From: Carya illinoinensis
Taxonomy: Eukaryota; Streptophyta; Magnoliopsida; Fagales; Juglandaceae
Length of the DNA stretch: 64,000 bases
Direction: 5' to 3'
Assembly: GCF_018687715.1 (NCBI RefSeq)
Contig: NC_056756.1
Span: 39,962,480-40,026,479, forward strand
The notes beneath the pieces were generated by a model. That model saw only the letters and a list, made by a program, of their open reading frames with translations. It did no database searches and had not been told where the DNA came from. How positions within the stretch are numbered: position 1 is the stretch's first letter; each line of letters starts with the position of its first letter. The translations under genes and the position numbers were made by a program. Shown here in pieces: positions 1 through 10,879 of this stretch.

Positions 1-87
1 AGTTGATCATAGAGAACAAAGGGGAGTGGAAAGTGGAGATAGTAAATACCATTTTTGTAAAGGAACAATGGGGAACTTCAAAGAAAG

Positions 88-1170
88 GGGTGTTCTCTGT
101 AAGAAGTGCATATTTTCTACAACTTGACAGAAAAAGAAGGTGCAAAGGTGAGTCTTCAAAGAAGGAGTAGGTTGGCAGCAGATGGAGGAGTACTTAGGAC
201 TTAGACGTGCCAAGTTTGGTAAAGTTCTTTCTTTGGAATACTGGAAATGATCTCTTACCTACTATGAAGAATTTGTTTAAAAATAAAAAAAAGATTGTTG
301 AAGACCCTTACTACCTAATCTATCAAGAATTTGAGTCAGTAATGCATGAATTATGGGAGTGTTTAGCAACCAATGATGTATGGGTAAATGATCAAAGTTG
401 TGTGCAAAAGTGGAATAGAGTAGAGAGTGATTTTTTGCTGCTGTGGGAGATTTTGGTGGGAATTCTTAATAAAGATCAACTGGAAGGGATAGCAGTTCAG
501 CTTAGGAAAGTTTGGTTGAGAAGAAATGAATTCATATTTGAAAAAAGGCTCACTTGTCCAAAAAATTGTTGATATCAACAAAAGAAGGCTTGTAGGAATT
601 TTAGCAAGCAAACAAAGACTAGAAGACAGAAGGTATGTAGGCTAGAAATGAAGTAAATAAGTCGAGATGGGTCAAACCAGATGTAGATGCTGTGAAGGTG
701 AACTGGGATGCCTTTTTAGATATCAAAAAGAAAAGAATGAGGATGAGGATTATTATTAGAGATGGGGAGGGTGAGGCTTTGGTAGCAGCTTGTGATCACA
801 GGAGTAATGGAGCTATGCAGGGGTTGCAAAATGTCATGCACTGTAGAAAGCAACGGAGCTATGCAATGATCTTAATTTTCATAGGGTTATTTTGGAAGGA
901 GATGCAAAGGCCATCATCATGGCACTGAAGAGTGAAGAAGATACTTTTTCTTACTATGGTCATTTAATTGATGATGTTAGGAATGTACTTAATAATAGAT
1001 GTGAGTGGTATATACATTTTGCTTATAGAGATAAGAATATAGTGGCTCATATTTTAGCAAAGGCTGCTTTGAGCATAGTTGAGGAAAGAGTTTGGATCGA
1101 AGATGTCCCAAACTTCATTGTAAATAATCTGGCAAAAGACAAAAGTTGTATGGTTGGAGATCATATATGA
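88..1170 (+). pseudogene. LINE retrotransposon 3' coding tail (zf-RVT + RNase H), degenerate
   Basis: Three reading frames in series encode the end of a plant LINE (L1-type) ORF2. The stretch from about 88 to 572 contains the reverse-transcriptase zinc-binding domain: a GVFSVRSAY-like segment, then FLWNTGNDLLPTMKNLF, then HELWECLATNDVW. From 692 to 928 and 892 to 1170 lies an RNase H-like domain (VKVNWDAF near its start; LEGDAKAIIMALKSEED and AHILAKAALS near its end). The frame changes near 570 and 890, and Cys codons of the zinc-binding domain are lost, so it is not functional. The upstream RT and endonuclease lie outside the window. No poly-A tail was located before the copia insertion at 1425. 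Confidence 0.8.
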
Positions 1171-1424
1171 AATACAGAGGTTATTTTCAAAAACAAAATA
1201 GGGTTGGAGGAGACTTTTTTTCGAGGAGTATTCAAATTGTTACCACATTGCTCCATGACCTCACCTCATCAATTGGTACCATGAGGAAAAAAAAAAGGAA
1301 AACAAGAAAAAGAAAAAAGGATAAGGAGTGTGGTTCTCTTTATCTGTGGCTTCAACAAATTGGGTATGTAAAAGGGCAAGGGGGTTTCCTTCGCCTCTTC
1401 TAGTGCCCTGTGGGGGTTATGTGT

Positions 1425-1623
1425 TGTAAAACTTAGTAGACGAAAGAGTCAAAAAATATATTTCATTGATGTTAAGTGTATACAATGTGTATGATTTTAT
1501 AGAGATCTCTCAATAACTCTGATCCTACATATCAGCAATTTGAAAATAAAAAATAATACAGCTACAACGTAAACCGATTATGATCTGGTGGATCTTTGAA
1601 TGCTTCAACCTTTATCTCCAATA
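1425..1623 (-). repeat. 3' LTR of copia 1 (shorter copy)
   Basis: This 199-bp sequence matches the LTR at 5846-6123 from its TGTAAAACTTA end (plus strand) to its CTCCAATA end. The canonical TG start on the minus strand has mutated to TA. It lacks 79 bp present in the other LTR, where the motif TGGTGGATCTTTGAAT occurs twice in tandem. This LTR therefore either lost one repeat by slippage or recombination, or the other gained one. Confidence 0.9.
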
Positions 1624-1636
1624 TGCCCCCTCAATC
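1624..1636 (-). other. Polypurine tract of copia 1
   Basis: On the minus strand the sequence TTGAGGGGGCA directly precedes the 3' LTR, the expected position for plus-strand priming in an LTR retrotransposon. Confidence 0.75.
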
Positions 1637-3476
1637 GAATGGGCAGTTCTTGAACATGAAGATTGTCACGTAAATATTGAAAATGAACCGAGGATAGCGG
1701 TTTCCTTCCTAAATCAGCAAGCTGATTTTTTGTGGAAAGAAAAGAGACATGAAGATTTTTTGCCAAAAGTTGATCCCGAACATGATGAAAATCAATTTCA
1801 ATATGCTTTGTTCTTGCATGGAAAATTGGATTAGATGACAAATAAGTTGCTCCAATATTATCACACCACAATTTTGGACTGGTTTTTAAGGGAAGTTGTA
1901 GATCGTGCAAAACTGATTTGATCCAACTTAATTCTACTATCGTGTTGGAGAGTGATTTATATTCCGATTCTGTGCTACTATGAGAAACTATTGGATGTTG
2001 TTTGCAGCTCTAACTAATTAGATTTGATCCATGAGAAATACAGTAGGCTCCAATACTACGTCTATCATCTTTGTCGGCAGCCCAGTCTGCATCACTAAAT
2101 CCTTGAAGAGAATGATCAGAGTTAGCATGGAAATGAAGTGCATAGTCAACTGTGAATTTTAGATACTAAAGAATTCATTTGACGGCTTGCCAATGAATAT
2201 CTTTAGGTTCATGCATGAATTTGCTAACTTGGTGTACTGTAAAAGCAACATCCGGATGAGTAAAATCCAAGTAATGTAAAGCTCCAACCGTGCTTCTATA
2301 TAGTTGGGGATCTGAGAAATCGGTGCCATCATATTTAGATAAAGCACAAGTGGTACTCATAGGCGTTGAACAAGGCTTCGCCTCATGCATTTTTACACGT
2401 TGTAGCAGGTCGACTACATACTTCCTTTGTGATAAATAAAGATCATTGCCATCGAACAATGCTTCCACACCGAGAAAATAGGAAAGCTTGCCCAAGTCTT
2501 TCACCGGAAAAATAGAGCCCAGTTGCTGAATAAATAGATTAATTTCGGTTGAAGATAATCCAGTGATGATTATATCATCAACGTAAATTAGTATGAAGAT
2601 GGAAATCTCAATCCTGTGAAGAGTGAATAATGAGTTATCTGCCTTTGATCCAATGAACCCCATGTGCTACAATTTTTAGGTTAATCTAGAAAACCAGGCC
2701 CTTGGAGCCTGCTTAAGTTCGTATAAGCTTTTCTTTAAACGGCAGACATGATTGGGAAATCAGGGTGAACATACCCTTGTGGTTGTTGCATATAAACCGC
2801 TTCATGCAGTAAGCCATGTAGAAATCCATTGTGAACATTAGTTTGCTTAATAGGCCATTGTCGTGTAACAGCTAGAGATAAGAGCAACCGTATAGTTCCT
2901 GCCTTAACCGCTAAAGGTTTATGTGTAGTCCACACCTGGTTGTTGATGATATCCTTTCGCCACCAGTCACGCTTTAAGATGCTCAATATTCCCTTTTGCA
3001 TGTTTCTTAATTCGGAAGACCCGTTTGTTGCCAACAAGGTTCCTACTTGGTGTGGGTGGGACAGGATCCCAAGTACCATTTTTTACAAAAGCATAGAACT
3101 CAAGATCCATGGCTTCACACCATTGATGATGCTTAAAGGCGTCAGAAAAGCATGTAGGTTCTGTAGGACAAGAAACACAATCAGTAATTAAACATTGAGG
3201 TAGTGGGTATCGGGCTATACCAACATATGGTACTTTCGGTTTGAGAGAGTGTGCCTGAGATCTCGTCATCATACGGTTTGGTTGCTGGTGTATAACTGGC
3301 TCAATAGGTCTGGGAATATTTGGAGAAGTATTTGGGATGTTATTTCTTGTTCCAGCAACATCACCTGAATTTTGAATAAAATTCCTTACTTGTACTGGAG
3401 CGCCATTTGAGCTTAACAATGATAACCAAATATCCAAATTTTCTTGATTTTGTGGAATGACCTGAGTATTTGGCAA
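1637..3476 (-). pseudogene. copia 1 reverse transcriptase and RNase H, broken
   Basis: Reading leftward from 3476 there is the RT entry region (SDAFKHHQWCEAMDLEF, NGTWDPVP), then the palm around ETYSP-like and AVKAGTIRLLLSLA (3079-2735), then LIYVDDIIITG with the catalytic YVDD at about 2585-2574, then GALHYLDFTHPDVAFTVHQV. The RNase H end lies at 1910-1605 (LWCDNIGATYLSSNP, ARTKHIEIDFHHVRD). At least three frames are used, with gaps around 2664-2734 and 2000-2170, so no full polyprotein can be made. The RT motifs and domain order (INT before RT) place it in Ty1/copia. Confidence 0.9.
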
Positions 3477-3611
3477 TGGATCAGTTGGAAGTATGATAGG
3501 ACCGGCATTGTTAGTGTGGGCACTCGAGTGATAGAGAGAGGATGGTAGGGAAAATATTTCGGGTTCGAGATGATTGGATATTGAAGATTCTTTTTGGTAT
3601 GTGAATAAAGA

Positions 3612-4732
3612 CTAATCGAAAATGACATGGCGTGATACATATATTTTTCCTGTGGCTAAATCAAGACATTTGTAGCCCTGGTGTGATAGACTGGAACCAA
3701 GAAAAATACAAGTTTTAGAGTGAAAGTCAATTTTATGTTTGTTAAAAGCGCGCAAGTTTGGCCAATAGGCACATCCAAAAACACGCATGAACAAATAGTT
3801 AGGTTTCTGATTATAAGCCATTTCAAAAGGGGATTTGTTGTTTAAAACTTTGGAAGGAAGACGATTAATAATATAAGTGGCTGTTAAAAAGGCATCTTCC
3901 AATTATGGTTTGGGTAAATTTGAATGCGCCAGCAAAGCTAAACCCATTTCAATAATTTGACGATGTCGAATTTCAACCGAACCCATTTGTTCATGTGTGT
4001 AAGGGCAAGCTAAACAATGTTGAATGCCACAACTTTTAAAATATTGATTTAAGCGTCTATACTCACCCCCCCCCCCCAATCAGTTTGAATAGCTTTAATT
4101 TTTAAATCAAAATGCTTTTCAACATATTGTTGAAATTGAAGAAAGATGAATTCGACATTAGATTTTAATTTTAAAGGAAATATCCAAAAGAATTTTGTAA
4201 AGGCATCCAAAAAACAAACATAATAACGAGATCCATAGCTAGAAATAACCGAGCTGGGACCCTAAACATCAGAATAGATTAATTCAAGGGGTTTTGAAAC
4301 AAAATGAGTTGAAGCATGAAAAGGTAAATTATGGCTTTCAGCCATCTCACACTTAGGACAAACATGTTGTCTATTATTGGAATCAATAGGTAAATTATTA
4401 TTATCAAGCACAAGTCGAACAATGATATAGGAAGCATGACCAAGACGACGATACCAGTCTGCAATAGAGACTCGAGCACCAACAAAGGCAGAGGGAAGAC
4501 ATCGTTGAAGAGATGGAGAGAAGCAGTAAAGGCCATCTGACATAGATCCTTTATGAAGGATGTTCCCCAAGTAATCCTTAAGCAGAAGAAAAGAACTGTG
4601 AAACTCAAAAATAAACATGATTATTTTGAGCAAATTTTTGAAGTAAGAGAAATTTTTTTGTAATTTGTGGGACGATGAGAATTTTATCAAGAATAAAAGT
4701 AGACGATGAATTAGAAATAGAAGCAGTTCCAA
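3612..4732 (-). pseudogene. copia 1 GAG-pre-integrase and integrase, broken
   Basis: The 4732-4262 frame contains the zinc-binding GAG-pre-integrase region (WYRRLGHAS, then CPKCEMAESHNLPF) and the start of the integrase core (ELIYSDV, first catalytic Asp). A stop follows at about 4261. The C-terminal part at 3902-3612 has YIINRLPSKVL, GCAYWPNLR and CIFLGSS. The middle of the core is shifted out of frame. A run of twelve C on the plus strand (4066-4077) falls here and is a likely frameshift site. Confidence 0.87.
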
Positions 4733-4961
4733 TATGAGTGATTTTCAAACCTGTACCATCACTAATTTGAATTTGATCATTGCCAGAAAAGTCATCAGTT
4801 CAAATATTCAAATTACTCATGTTGTTAGTTAGATGATGCGTCACACTAGTGTCAGGATGTCATTCTTGTTCATGAGACTGCTGCTGAGGTTGGTTGGAGG
4901 CTAAGTTGGCTTGTGGATTTGGGTGGGGTGGTGGAGTTTGAAAATGAGGATCAAACCGTTT

Positions 4962-5796
4962 TTAACAGTGGGAAGCTGTGTGGCCTTGCTTGTCACATAG
5001 TTGAAACCACAAGTTGCTGGTGGATTGACCACCTCCACGAATGTTATTGAATTGAGCACGCCCCCTGCCTCGAGGAGGGAATGAGTGGCCACGACCCCGT
5101 CCTCCTAAAAATTGTTGTTTGGTGGCAACATTTGCCGAAGCATTGGGCAAGGATGGAGGTTGATTATTATGTTGAATGCGGGCCTCACACGTCAGGAGCA
5201 TGGAAAAAAGATCTTCCAAGGTGAGGGAGTCAACATGGTGAGAAACCAAAGACACAAGGGAATCATACTTTGGACCTACTCCAACAAGTAAATAAGTGAT
5301 AATATCATCACATTGCAGTGGTTGGCCAACAATGGCTAACTCATCTGTGAGGCGTTTGATCGTCATGAAGTAATCAATGGCAAATTGATTCCCTTTCCGC
5401 AGAGTAGAGAGTTGAGAGCGGATATTAATTGCTTTGGCTTGAGATTGTAATGCAAAGGCAAAGATTAACACTGACCAAACTTCAGCATGTGTTGTAGTGA
5501 GCAACCTAGGCTAGTACTTCCTCCGAGAGGGAAGAATTAACGCAGCTAAGGATAAGATTATCTTGGATTTCCTAGAAATCATAATCTGGGTTGGGGAGTG
5601 AGGAGCCATTAGAGGTAGAAATTGTTTTAGCAGGCTGTTGGTGGGTGCCATCGATATAGCCAAAGACTTTTTGGCCTTTGAGGTAGGGTAACATAATGGC
5701 TTTCCATATTGGGTAGTTGGTACGTGTGAGTTCCGTAAGGTTGATGAAGGAAGAGGGGTTGAAGGTGGGAAGTCTGGTGTTTGGGGAGGGAGGCAT
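4962..5796 (-). pseudogene. copia 1 gag (UBN2-type), broken
   Basis: The start at 5796 (MPPSPNTRLPTF) opens the gag N-terminal region with LTRTNYPIWKAIMLPYLKG. A frame break near 5510-5570 separates it from the main gag body (5504-4962), which has AFALQSQAKAINIRSQL, LVGVGPKYDSLVS and a Gly/Arg-rich segment. The CCHC zinc knuckle at the end reads FQLCDKQGHTASHC, so its first Cys is replaced by Phe. The position directly downstream of the primer-binding site fits gag. Confidence 0.87.
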
Positions 5797-5831
5797 TTTG
5801 GGAAGGATCAGTTTAGACGTGGGTCTTGTTG

Positions 5832-5845
5832 GCTCTGTGATACCA
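5832..5845 (-). other. tRNA-Met primer-binding site of copia 1
   Basis: On the minus strand the 5' LTR end TTTTACA is followed directly by TGGTATCACAGAGCC, closely matching the common plant TGGTATCAGAGC primer-binding site for initiator tRNA-Met. Confidence 0.85.
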
Positions 5846-6123
5846 TGTAAAACTTAGCATACGAAAGAGTCAAAAAATATATTTCATTGATGTTAAGTGT
5901 ATACAGTGTGTATGATTTTATAAAGATCTCTCAGTAACTCTGTTCCTACATATCAGCAATTTGAAAATAAAAAATAATACAGCTATAACATAAATCAACG
6001 ATCTGGTGGATCTTTGAATAATTCAAATTTGATGCGTGCAATAGCAATAACAACAATGTAACAACAACGTAAACCGATTTTGATTTGGTGGATCTTTGAA
6101 TACTTCAAACTTTATCTCCAATA
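5846..6123 (-). repeat. 5' LTR of copia 1
   Basis: A 278-bp LTR in direct repeat with 1425-1623. It carries an internal duplication of about 79 bp absent from the partner. It is bounded by the primer-binding site on one side and the TGTGT target duplication (6124-6128) on the other. Confidence 0.9.
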
Positions 6124-6128
6124 TGTGT

Positions 6129-7597
6129 TTGGGAAGCAAAGAATCTTCCCCCAAATCCAATCATGTGTATCCATACTATGCCCGTACTGTATGCTAGGAT
6201 ACTCGAATCATTGCTTGTGATCAATATTCCAAACTCATGGACGTGTCTACTTTGATATTTGTAAGATTTTATCGTGAGTAGTTCGAAGCATATTTATAAT
6301 TTTATTTATAACATTTATTTTATTAGTTTTTTAAATTTTAATTTGAAATATCACAATTTTCAACAAATTAATAACTGATATGTAAAGAAATAATTGATAA
6401 AAATAATCCCACAAACTGATATAACTTGATATTAAATTGTAAAGTTACTTTTATTATAAAGTAGATTGACAAATCATATGAAAGCACGTCAATTTATAAG
6501 ATTATTTTTATGTAATTTATTTGTAGCTGTAACAATATATAATATTGTGTATAAAATTATAAGATTTAAAAAAAAAAAAAAAATTTATACATACCGTTTG
6601 AAGGATTTAAATATGTTTTTTTCGTACCTATTTGGTTAGGAGTAATACCACTATATTTCTAAGTTATATTACTCATTTTGTTTCATGATGTAGCTTAAAG
6701 TTGAGTGATTTATTAAAAAAAAAAAAATACTCAAGATAAAATAGTGTCTGAAAATATAAAAATAGAAATACTAAAATTCTAATTTCTCTATATGCTTTTA
6801 TATTTGTGTTTTTATTTTTTATTTTTAATAAATTACGTGGGGTTACAACGTAGTATCACATAAAAAAGACAAAATAAGTGATATAAATTAGGGGCCTTAC
6901 ATTGGTTAAAATCCTTTAAGGTTTTGGATTTTTTAAAATTTATTTTGTGCTTTTCAAAAGTTTTTTTTTTTCACTTCTTTTTTTTGGTAGTTTTTTCTGT
7001 TCTTTCTTTTTTTTATATATATTTTCGTTTGCAAGAAATTATATTTGACAATTTAAAAGTATCACTATGTCATCTTTTTCTAGTTATTGTGAGACAAGAC
7101 CAACTCGACCGACAAAGAGTACTAGTAGTGGCCTCAACAAATTTTAGTTAAAATTTGGTTAAAAAATTTACATTTATAAATTTTAGCTTAACACTTTTGA
7201 TAATACTAAATAAAAGACTCAATAAATCTTCTACTATTCTATTAAAATATTGATTTTGAACTTCTCATTATTTTAATTCTATTCTTTCACATATTCGAGT
7301 CTTCTGACTTCTAGTTGGATCAAACCAAATTCCCACATTCCAGAAAAACCAGATTTCCACATTCCAAAAAAACAATAATAATAATAAATTTTAAAAAAAT
7401 ATTTAAATATGTTAAAAAATAATAAAATAAAAAAAGAAATTGAAATGCACTTATTAGTTGGATTGTAGGTAGGAACATCAGTCCCAGTAGCAGTTTCCAA
7501 ACATCTAAAATTTAAAATTCATGAACGCATTTAACGCCTAGTTTGGATTCACAAATATTTCAAATAATCTAATTTTGTCTCATCTTATCTCATCTCA
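6129..7597. other. Gene-free AT-rich spacer
   Basis: AT-rich sequence with homopolymer runs (A-runs near 6570 and 6715, T-runs near 6960-7015). I see no coding region with recognisable similarity. The end (about 7535-7597, with GTTTGGATTCAC and CATCTTATCTCATCTC) looks like a fragment of the GAGATGA repeat family found again at 18-24 kb. Confidence 0.6.
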
Positions 7598-7606
7598 ATA
7601 TCTAAA

Positions 7607-8087
7607 GAAAAATGCTAGTATGCCGCCTGAATTTGCCTCCTCACTTTGACCAAAGTTTTGAATACTGTACCGGAAGCCGTATCGGTAAAAGCATGGGCCA
7701 AAATGGAAAAAAAATGAAAAGTAAATGCTGAAATATCAGCCGGCACGGGCCAAAATATCGGTCAATACTGTCAGTATTTGGGGTGGTACGAAACAGATGT
7801 AATACTTATACCGAACCAGTTGCCGCTACGGAATATACAAGCCGTATCGTACCGGACGATACGGTATTTAAAACACTAACTTTGACCCCTCATGTATTTA
7901 AATTTTTTTTTTTTACCTAATGATTAAGAAAGTGATTTTTAATGTATTGATGTATTTTTTAATTTTTAAAAAATATTTAAATATATAAAAAATATGAAAA
8001 AAAAGGAAAAAATAAAAAGCCAAATTTGTGCTGGGCAGCACGCCTAGTGCCTAGTGATCATTACTGGGCGGCAGCCTAGCATCACTT
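7607..8087. mobile_element. Mutator-type MITE with 9-bp target duplication, carrying a nested MITE
   Basis: The flanks carry a perfect 9-bp duplication ATATCTAAA (7598-7606 and 8088-8096). Just inside, the termini are inverted repeats: ATGCTAGTATGCCGCC on the left matches ATGCTAGGCTGCCGCC (reverse complement of the right end) at 14 of 16 positions. The core has the signature TTTTTACCTAATGATTAAG followed by A/T-rich sequence and CTGGGCAGCACGCC, shared with 8204-8398, 33748-33911 and 48493-48710. No ORF; non-autonomous. Nine-base duplications are typical of Mutator-like elements. Confidence 0.75.
7652..7878. mobile_element. Nested Mutator-like MITE
   Basis: This 227-bp element interrupts the MITE at 7607-8087. 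It is flanked by ACTTTGACC on both sides (7643-7651 and 7879-7887). Its ends are inverted: GTTTTGAATACTGTACCGG on the left against GTTTTAAATACCGTATCG (reverse complement) on the right. The interior repeats CGTATCG/CCGGTAC-type motifs. No coding capacity. Confidence 0.75.
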
Positions 8088-8203
8088 ATATCTAAATATC
8101 ATTCAAATACAAAAAAAAATTACGGTCACTAATAAAAAAGTCCTGAGACCCCATCCCGACTGACATGGCATGGGCATGGGGCATGCTTTAATACTTAAAA
8201 AAT

Positions 8204-8398
8204 GGAAATGCTTGGGAGCCCACTGGTAGCTCTCGCTGGTTTTTTTTTTTTTTTACTTAATGATTAAGTAAATATTTTTTAATAATATTGTGATTTTAAA
8301 AAAATTATTTAAAAATGTTAAAAAATACATGTAAAAAAAGAAAAAAGATACATGAAACTAACTAGCAGTAGTACCAGCTGTGACTGTAGTGCAATCAT
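8204..8398. mobile_element. Short Mutator-type MITE related to 7607-8087
   Basis: Flanked by TTAAAAAAT (8195-8203 and 8399-8407). The core shares TTTTTACTTAATGATTAAG and the following A/T-rich tract with the element at 7607. The termini contain loosely inverted CCACTGGTAG / CAGCTGGTAC motifs. The A/T-rich duplication is less decisive than those of its neighbours. Confidence 0.55.
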
Positions 8399-8407
8399 TT
8401 AAAAAAT

Positions 8408-8863
8408 CTATCTGCTCAAGTTTTTTTTTTTTTTTAAATATGTTAATAAAAACAAAGAGACCATCACCTCCACTCCCATCCACCCTCTCCCAAACGGAAG
8501 CCTTCATCAACAAAGAGAGAAATGCCTTCAACTCCCGTCAACCCTCTCTAATCCTGAAGCCTCCATCTGACGCTTCCATCCCAAGGCCTAAAACCGAAGC
8601 CCCTAACCATTGCTTTCTTCCGATGTTTGGGCATATTTCGGTTCAAGAGCTTGCATTCATCATCATAACTCTCTACAGTGGCCCCTCTCAACTTAGGCTA
8701 GTGAACTAACCTACCACTTTACTCATATTTCTTACTTCTATGCAACAATTCCAACCAGAAAGAGAAAAGACATTATCACAAACATCTCATGGAGCTTAAC
8801 TAATCAAGTGCTCGCTGGAATCTTCACCTTAAAATGGGACATGTGAAATACATAACCGTCAGC
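8408..8863. other. Gene-free spacer
   Basis: No recognisable gene. An open frame at 8380-8709 is Pro/Ser-rich with no domain or start context I can support. Confidence 0.5.
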
Positions 8864-8868
8864 TTAGG

Positions 8869-9027
8869 TGTTGTAGGGAAGGAAGGCCGACTGTAAATGT
8901 GTAGACAACGTTATCTAAGACAACTAGACATAAAAGAAGAAGTAAATATAAGTCAGTACTTTGTGTTAATATGTATAATGATGAAAAGATTACATCTTTG
9001 AGCTGGGTGAAGGGGATATTTGGTACC
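8869..9027 (+). repeat. Outer part of gypsy 5' LTR
   Basis: Sequence left of the copia 2 insertion, assigned to the 5' LTR because the text on the two sides of copia 2 (GGATATTTGGTACC, then ACTTACTAATATGCCC) aligns continuously with the start of the 3' LTR copy near 15681-15710. The extreme left end has no counterpart in the truncated 3' LTR, so the boundary is tentative. Confidence 0.5.
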
Positions 9028-9272
9028 TGTTGTGAAACATGTGGTAATTGTTGATGAATTGTACGGAATGATCAAAAGAAGAAAAATAGAAATCGACACA
9101 GAGATTTAATGTGGTTTGGTGATGTGCCTCCGTCCATAGGGAGCGAGTGGCGCGAAGTTCACTATCAGTCAATTATGGTTACATAATGTGTATTTATACT
9201 AACCCTAGTCGCTTTGCTACCCTACGCTCCACCATCTGCCTACTTTCAATGTATGAGCCATATACTTCAACA
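9028..9272 (-). repeat. 3' LTR of copia 2
   Basis: A 245-bp LTR: on the minus strand it begins TGTTGAAGTATATGGCTC at 9272 and ends GTTTCACAACA at 9028. The first ~37 bp match the 5' LTR stub at 10838-10874. Confidence 0.83.
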
Positions 9273-9286
9273 ATCTCCACCTTAGC
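9273..9286 (-). other. Polypurine tract of copia 2
   Basis: Minus-strand AAGGTGGAGAT abuts the LTR start TGTTGAAG, the standard copia arrangement. Confidence 0.75.
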
Positions 9287-9362
9287 GAATATCCACCCCT
9301 TAGGAGAAAAGAAAGCATATCCTGAAACTCCACCTAGGACAATAGGTTGGGACGTCTCCCAT

Positions 9363-10796
9363 CTAGCACTTGGAGACATTAATCAAGTCCAAGCAATGCT
9401 TGAACTTATCCGTGGTAACAGGCTTTGTCAACATGTCTACTGCATTCTCAGAAGTGTGAACTTTCTCAAGTAAAAGTTCACTAGAAGAAACCAATTCCCT
9501 GATCCTGTGAAACCTCACATCTATGTGCTTGGTTCTCACATGATACACCTAGTTCTTTGCCAAGTAAATGGCACTCTGACTATCACAATGCAACTGAACT
9601 CTACATTGCTAAATACCCAACTCCTTGACCAACTCTATAAGTCATAAAGCTTCCTTAGTAGCCTCAACCACTACCATATACTTTGACACAGTAGTAGATA
9701 GTGCAACTAGAGACTGAACCATGGACCTCCAATAAATAGGCCCACCCACAAGAGTGAATACATAACCTATAGTAGACCTCCTGTCATCCAAGTCCCCTAC
9801 ATAGTCTGCATCCACATATCCCACAACTAAATGATCACCATGTTGTCTACCAAACATGATACCATAGTCTGTAATACCCTTCAAGTATCTGAAAATCCAG
9901 TTGACTACATCCCAACGTTGTCATCCTGGATTTGATAGAAACTTGCTCACCACACTGATATCTTGTACCAAATCTAGTCTTGTACAAACCATAGCATACA
10001 TCAAACACCCTACTGCATTGGCATATGGAACCTTTGACATGTCTTGAACTTTATCATCTGTCTTCGGGCGCTGAGCGGTAGACAATCTGAAATGATTTAC
10101 TGAAGGCATACTTACTTATTTGACATTACCCATGTTGAACCTGTCCAACACCTTCTCAACATAGTTATGTTGAGATAGCCATAATCTCCTGGAAGCACTG
10201 TCTCTGCGAATCTCTATCCCAAGAATCTTCTTGGCCGCACCCAAATCCTTCATGTCAAATTCTTTACTCAACAAAGTTTTTAACTTGTTGACCTCACTCA
10301 TACTCTTAGCACCAATAAGCATATCATCCACATAAAGTAACAGAAAAATAGATGAATCATCATCAAGACTCTTCACATAAATACAATAATCATACTCACA
10401 TCGCTTGTAGCCAATTCGGATCATATAGGAGTCAAACCTCTTATACCACTGCCTCGGAGACTGTTTTAGCTCATAAAGTGATTTCCTCAATTTACAGACC
10501 AAGTGTTCCTATCTAGGCTGACTGAACCCTTCTAACTGTACCATGTAAATCTGATCCTTTAAATCACCATGAAGAAAAGATGTCTTTACATCCATCTGCT
10601 CCAATTGCATATCAAAATGTGCTACCAAACCCAACACTACCCTAATGGAAGTGTGTCTGACCATTGGAGAGAAGATCTCATCATAGTCAACCCCTTTCCT
10701 CTGTGAGTATAATCCTTTGCTACTAGACAAGCCTTGAACTTTTCCTCCTCTTTTTTTGATACTGTCTCTTTTCCCCCTCTTTTTCTGATATTGCAT
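9363..10796 (-). pseudogene. copia 2 RT and RNase H, broken
   Basis: From right to left: 10796-10509 has QRKGVDYDEIFSPMVRHTS and QMDVKTSFLHGDL; 10502-10116 has LRKSLYELKQSPRQWYKRF, FLLLYVDDMLIG (YVDD at about 10334-10323) and FDMKDLGAAKKILGIEI; 10109-9921 has YANAVGCLMYAMVCTRLDL; 9884-9642 has GYVDADYVGDLDDRRSTIG; 9548-9363 ends RNase H with VRTKHIDVRFHRIRE and VDMLTKPV. Stops separate these blocks, but the frame is nearly constant, so decay is mild. Similar in sequence to copia 3 at 43 kb. Confidence 0.9.
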
Positions 10797-10837
10797 TATT
10801 TGCTTCTTTCTTATTTCTTATACTGCTTCTTTCCCAT
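10735..10837 (-). repeat. Purine-rich short tandem repeats at the copia 2 deletion junction
   Basis: On the minus strand this stretch consists of imperfect repeats of GCARTATMARAAA/AGAGG-type sequence (for example AATATCAGAAAAAGAGGGGG then AGTATCAAAAAAAGAGGAGG). It joins the 5' LTR stub to the RT domain. Confidence 0.6.
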
Positions 10838-10879
10838 TTGCCTACTTTCAATGTATGAGCCATATACTTCAACAGTACC

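Larger units (their letters stand above)
1425..6123 (-). mobile_element. Ty1/copia LTR retrotransposon 1, complete but decayed
   Basis: A 4.7-kb element on the minus strand, flanked by a perfect 5-bp duplication TGTGT (1420-1424 and 6124-6128). Both LTRs, a primer-binding site next to the 5' LTR and a purine tract next to the 3' LTR are visible. Fragments appear in the copia order gag, zinc knuckle, GAG-pre-integrase, integrase, RT with YVDD, RNase H. Every domain carries stops or frameshifts. It inserted just downstream of the LINE tail. The LTRs differ at about six positions in the first 145 aligned bases, so it is not a recent insertion. Confidence 0.93.
9028..10874 (-). mobile_element. 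Ty1/copia element 2, internally deleted, nested in gypsy 5' LTR
   Basis: The element runs on the minus strand and is flanked by a perfect 5-bp duplication GTACC (9023-9027 and 10875-10879). The 3' LTR is 9028-9272 with TGTTGAAGTATATGGC at its start and an AAGGTGGAGAT polypurine tract just before it. Only the first 37 or so bases of the 5' LTR remain (10838-10874). They join, through a purine-rich repeat, directly to the RT domain, so the rest of the LTR, the primer-binding site, gag, protease and integrase are gone. Confidence 0.88.
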
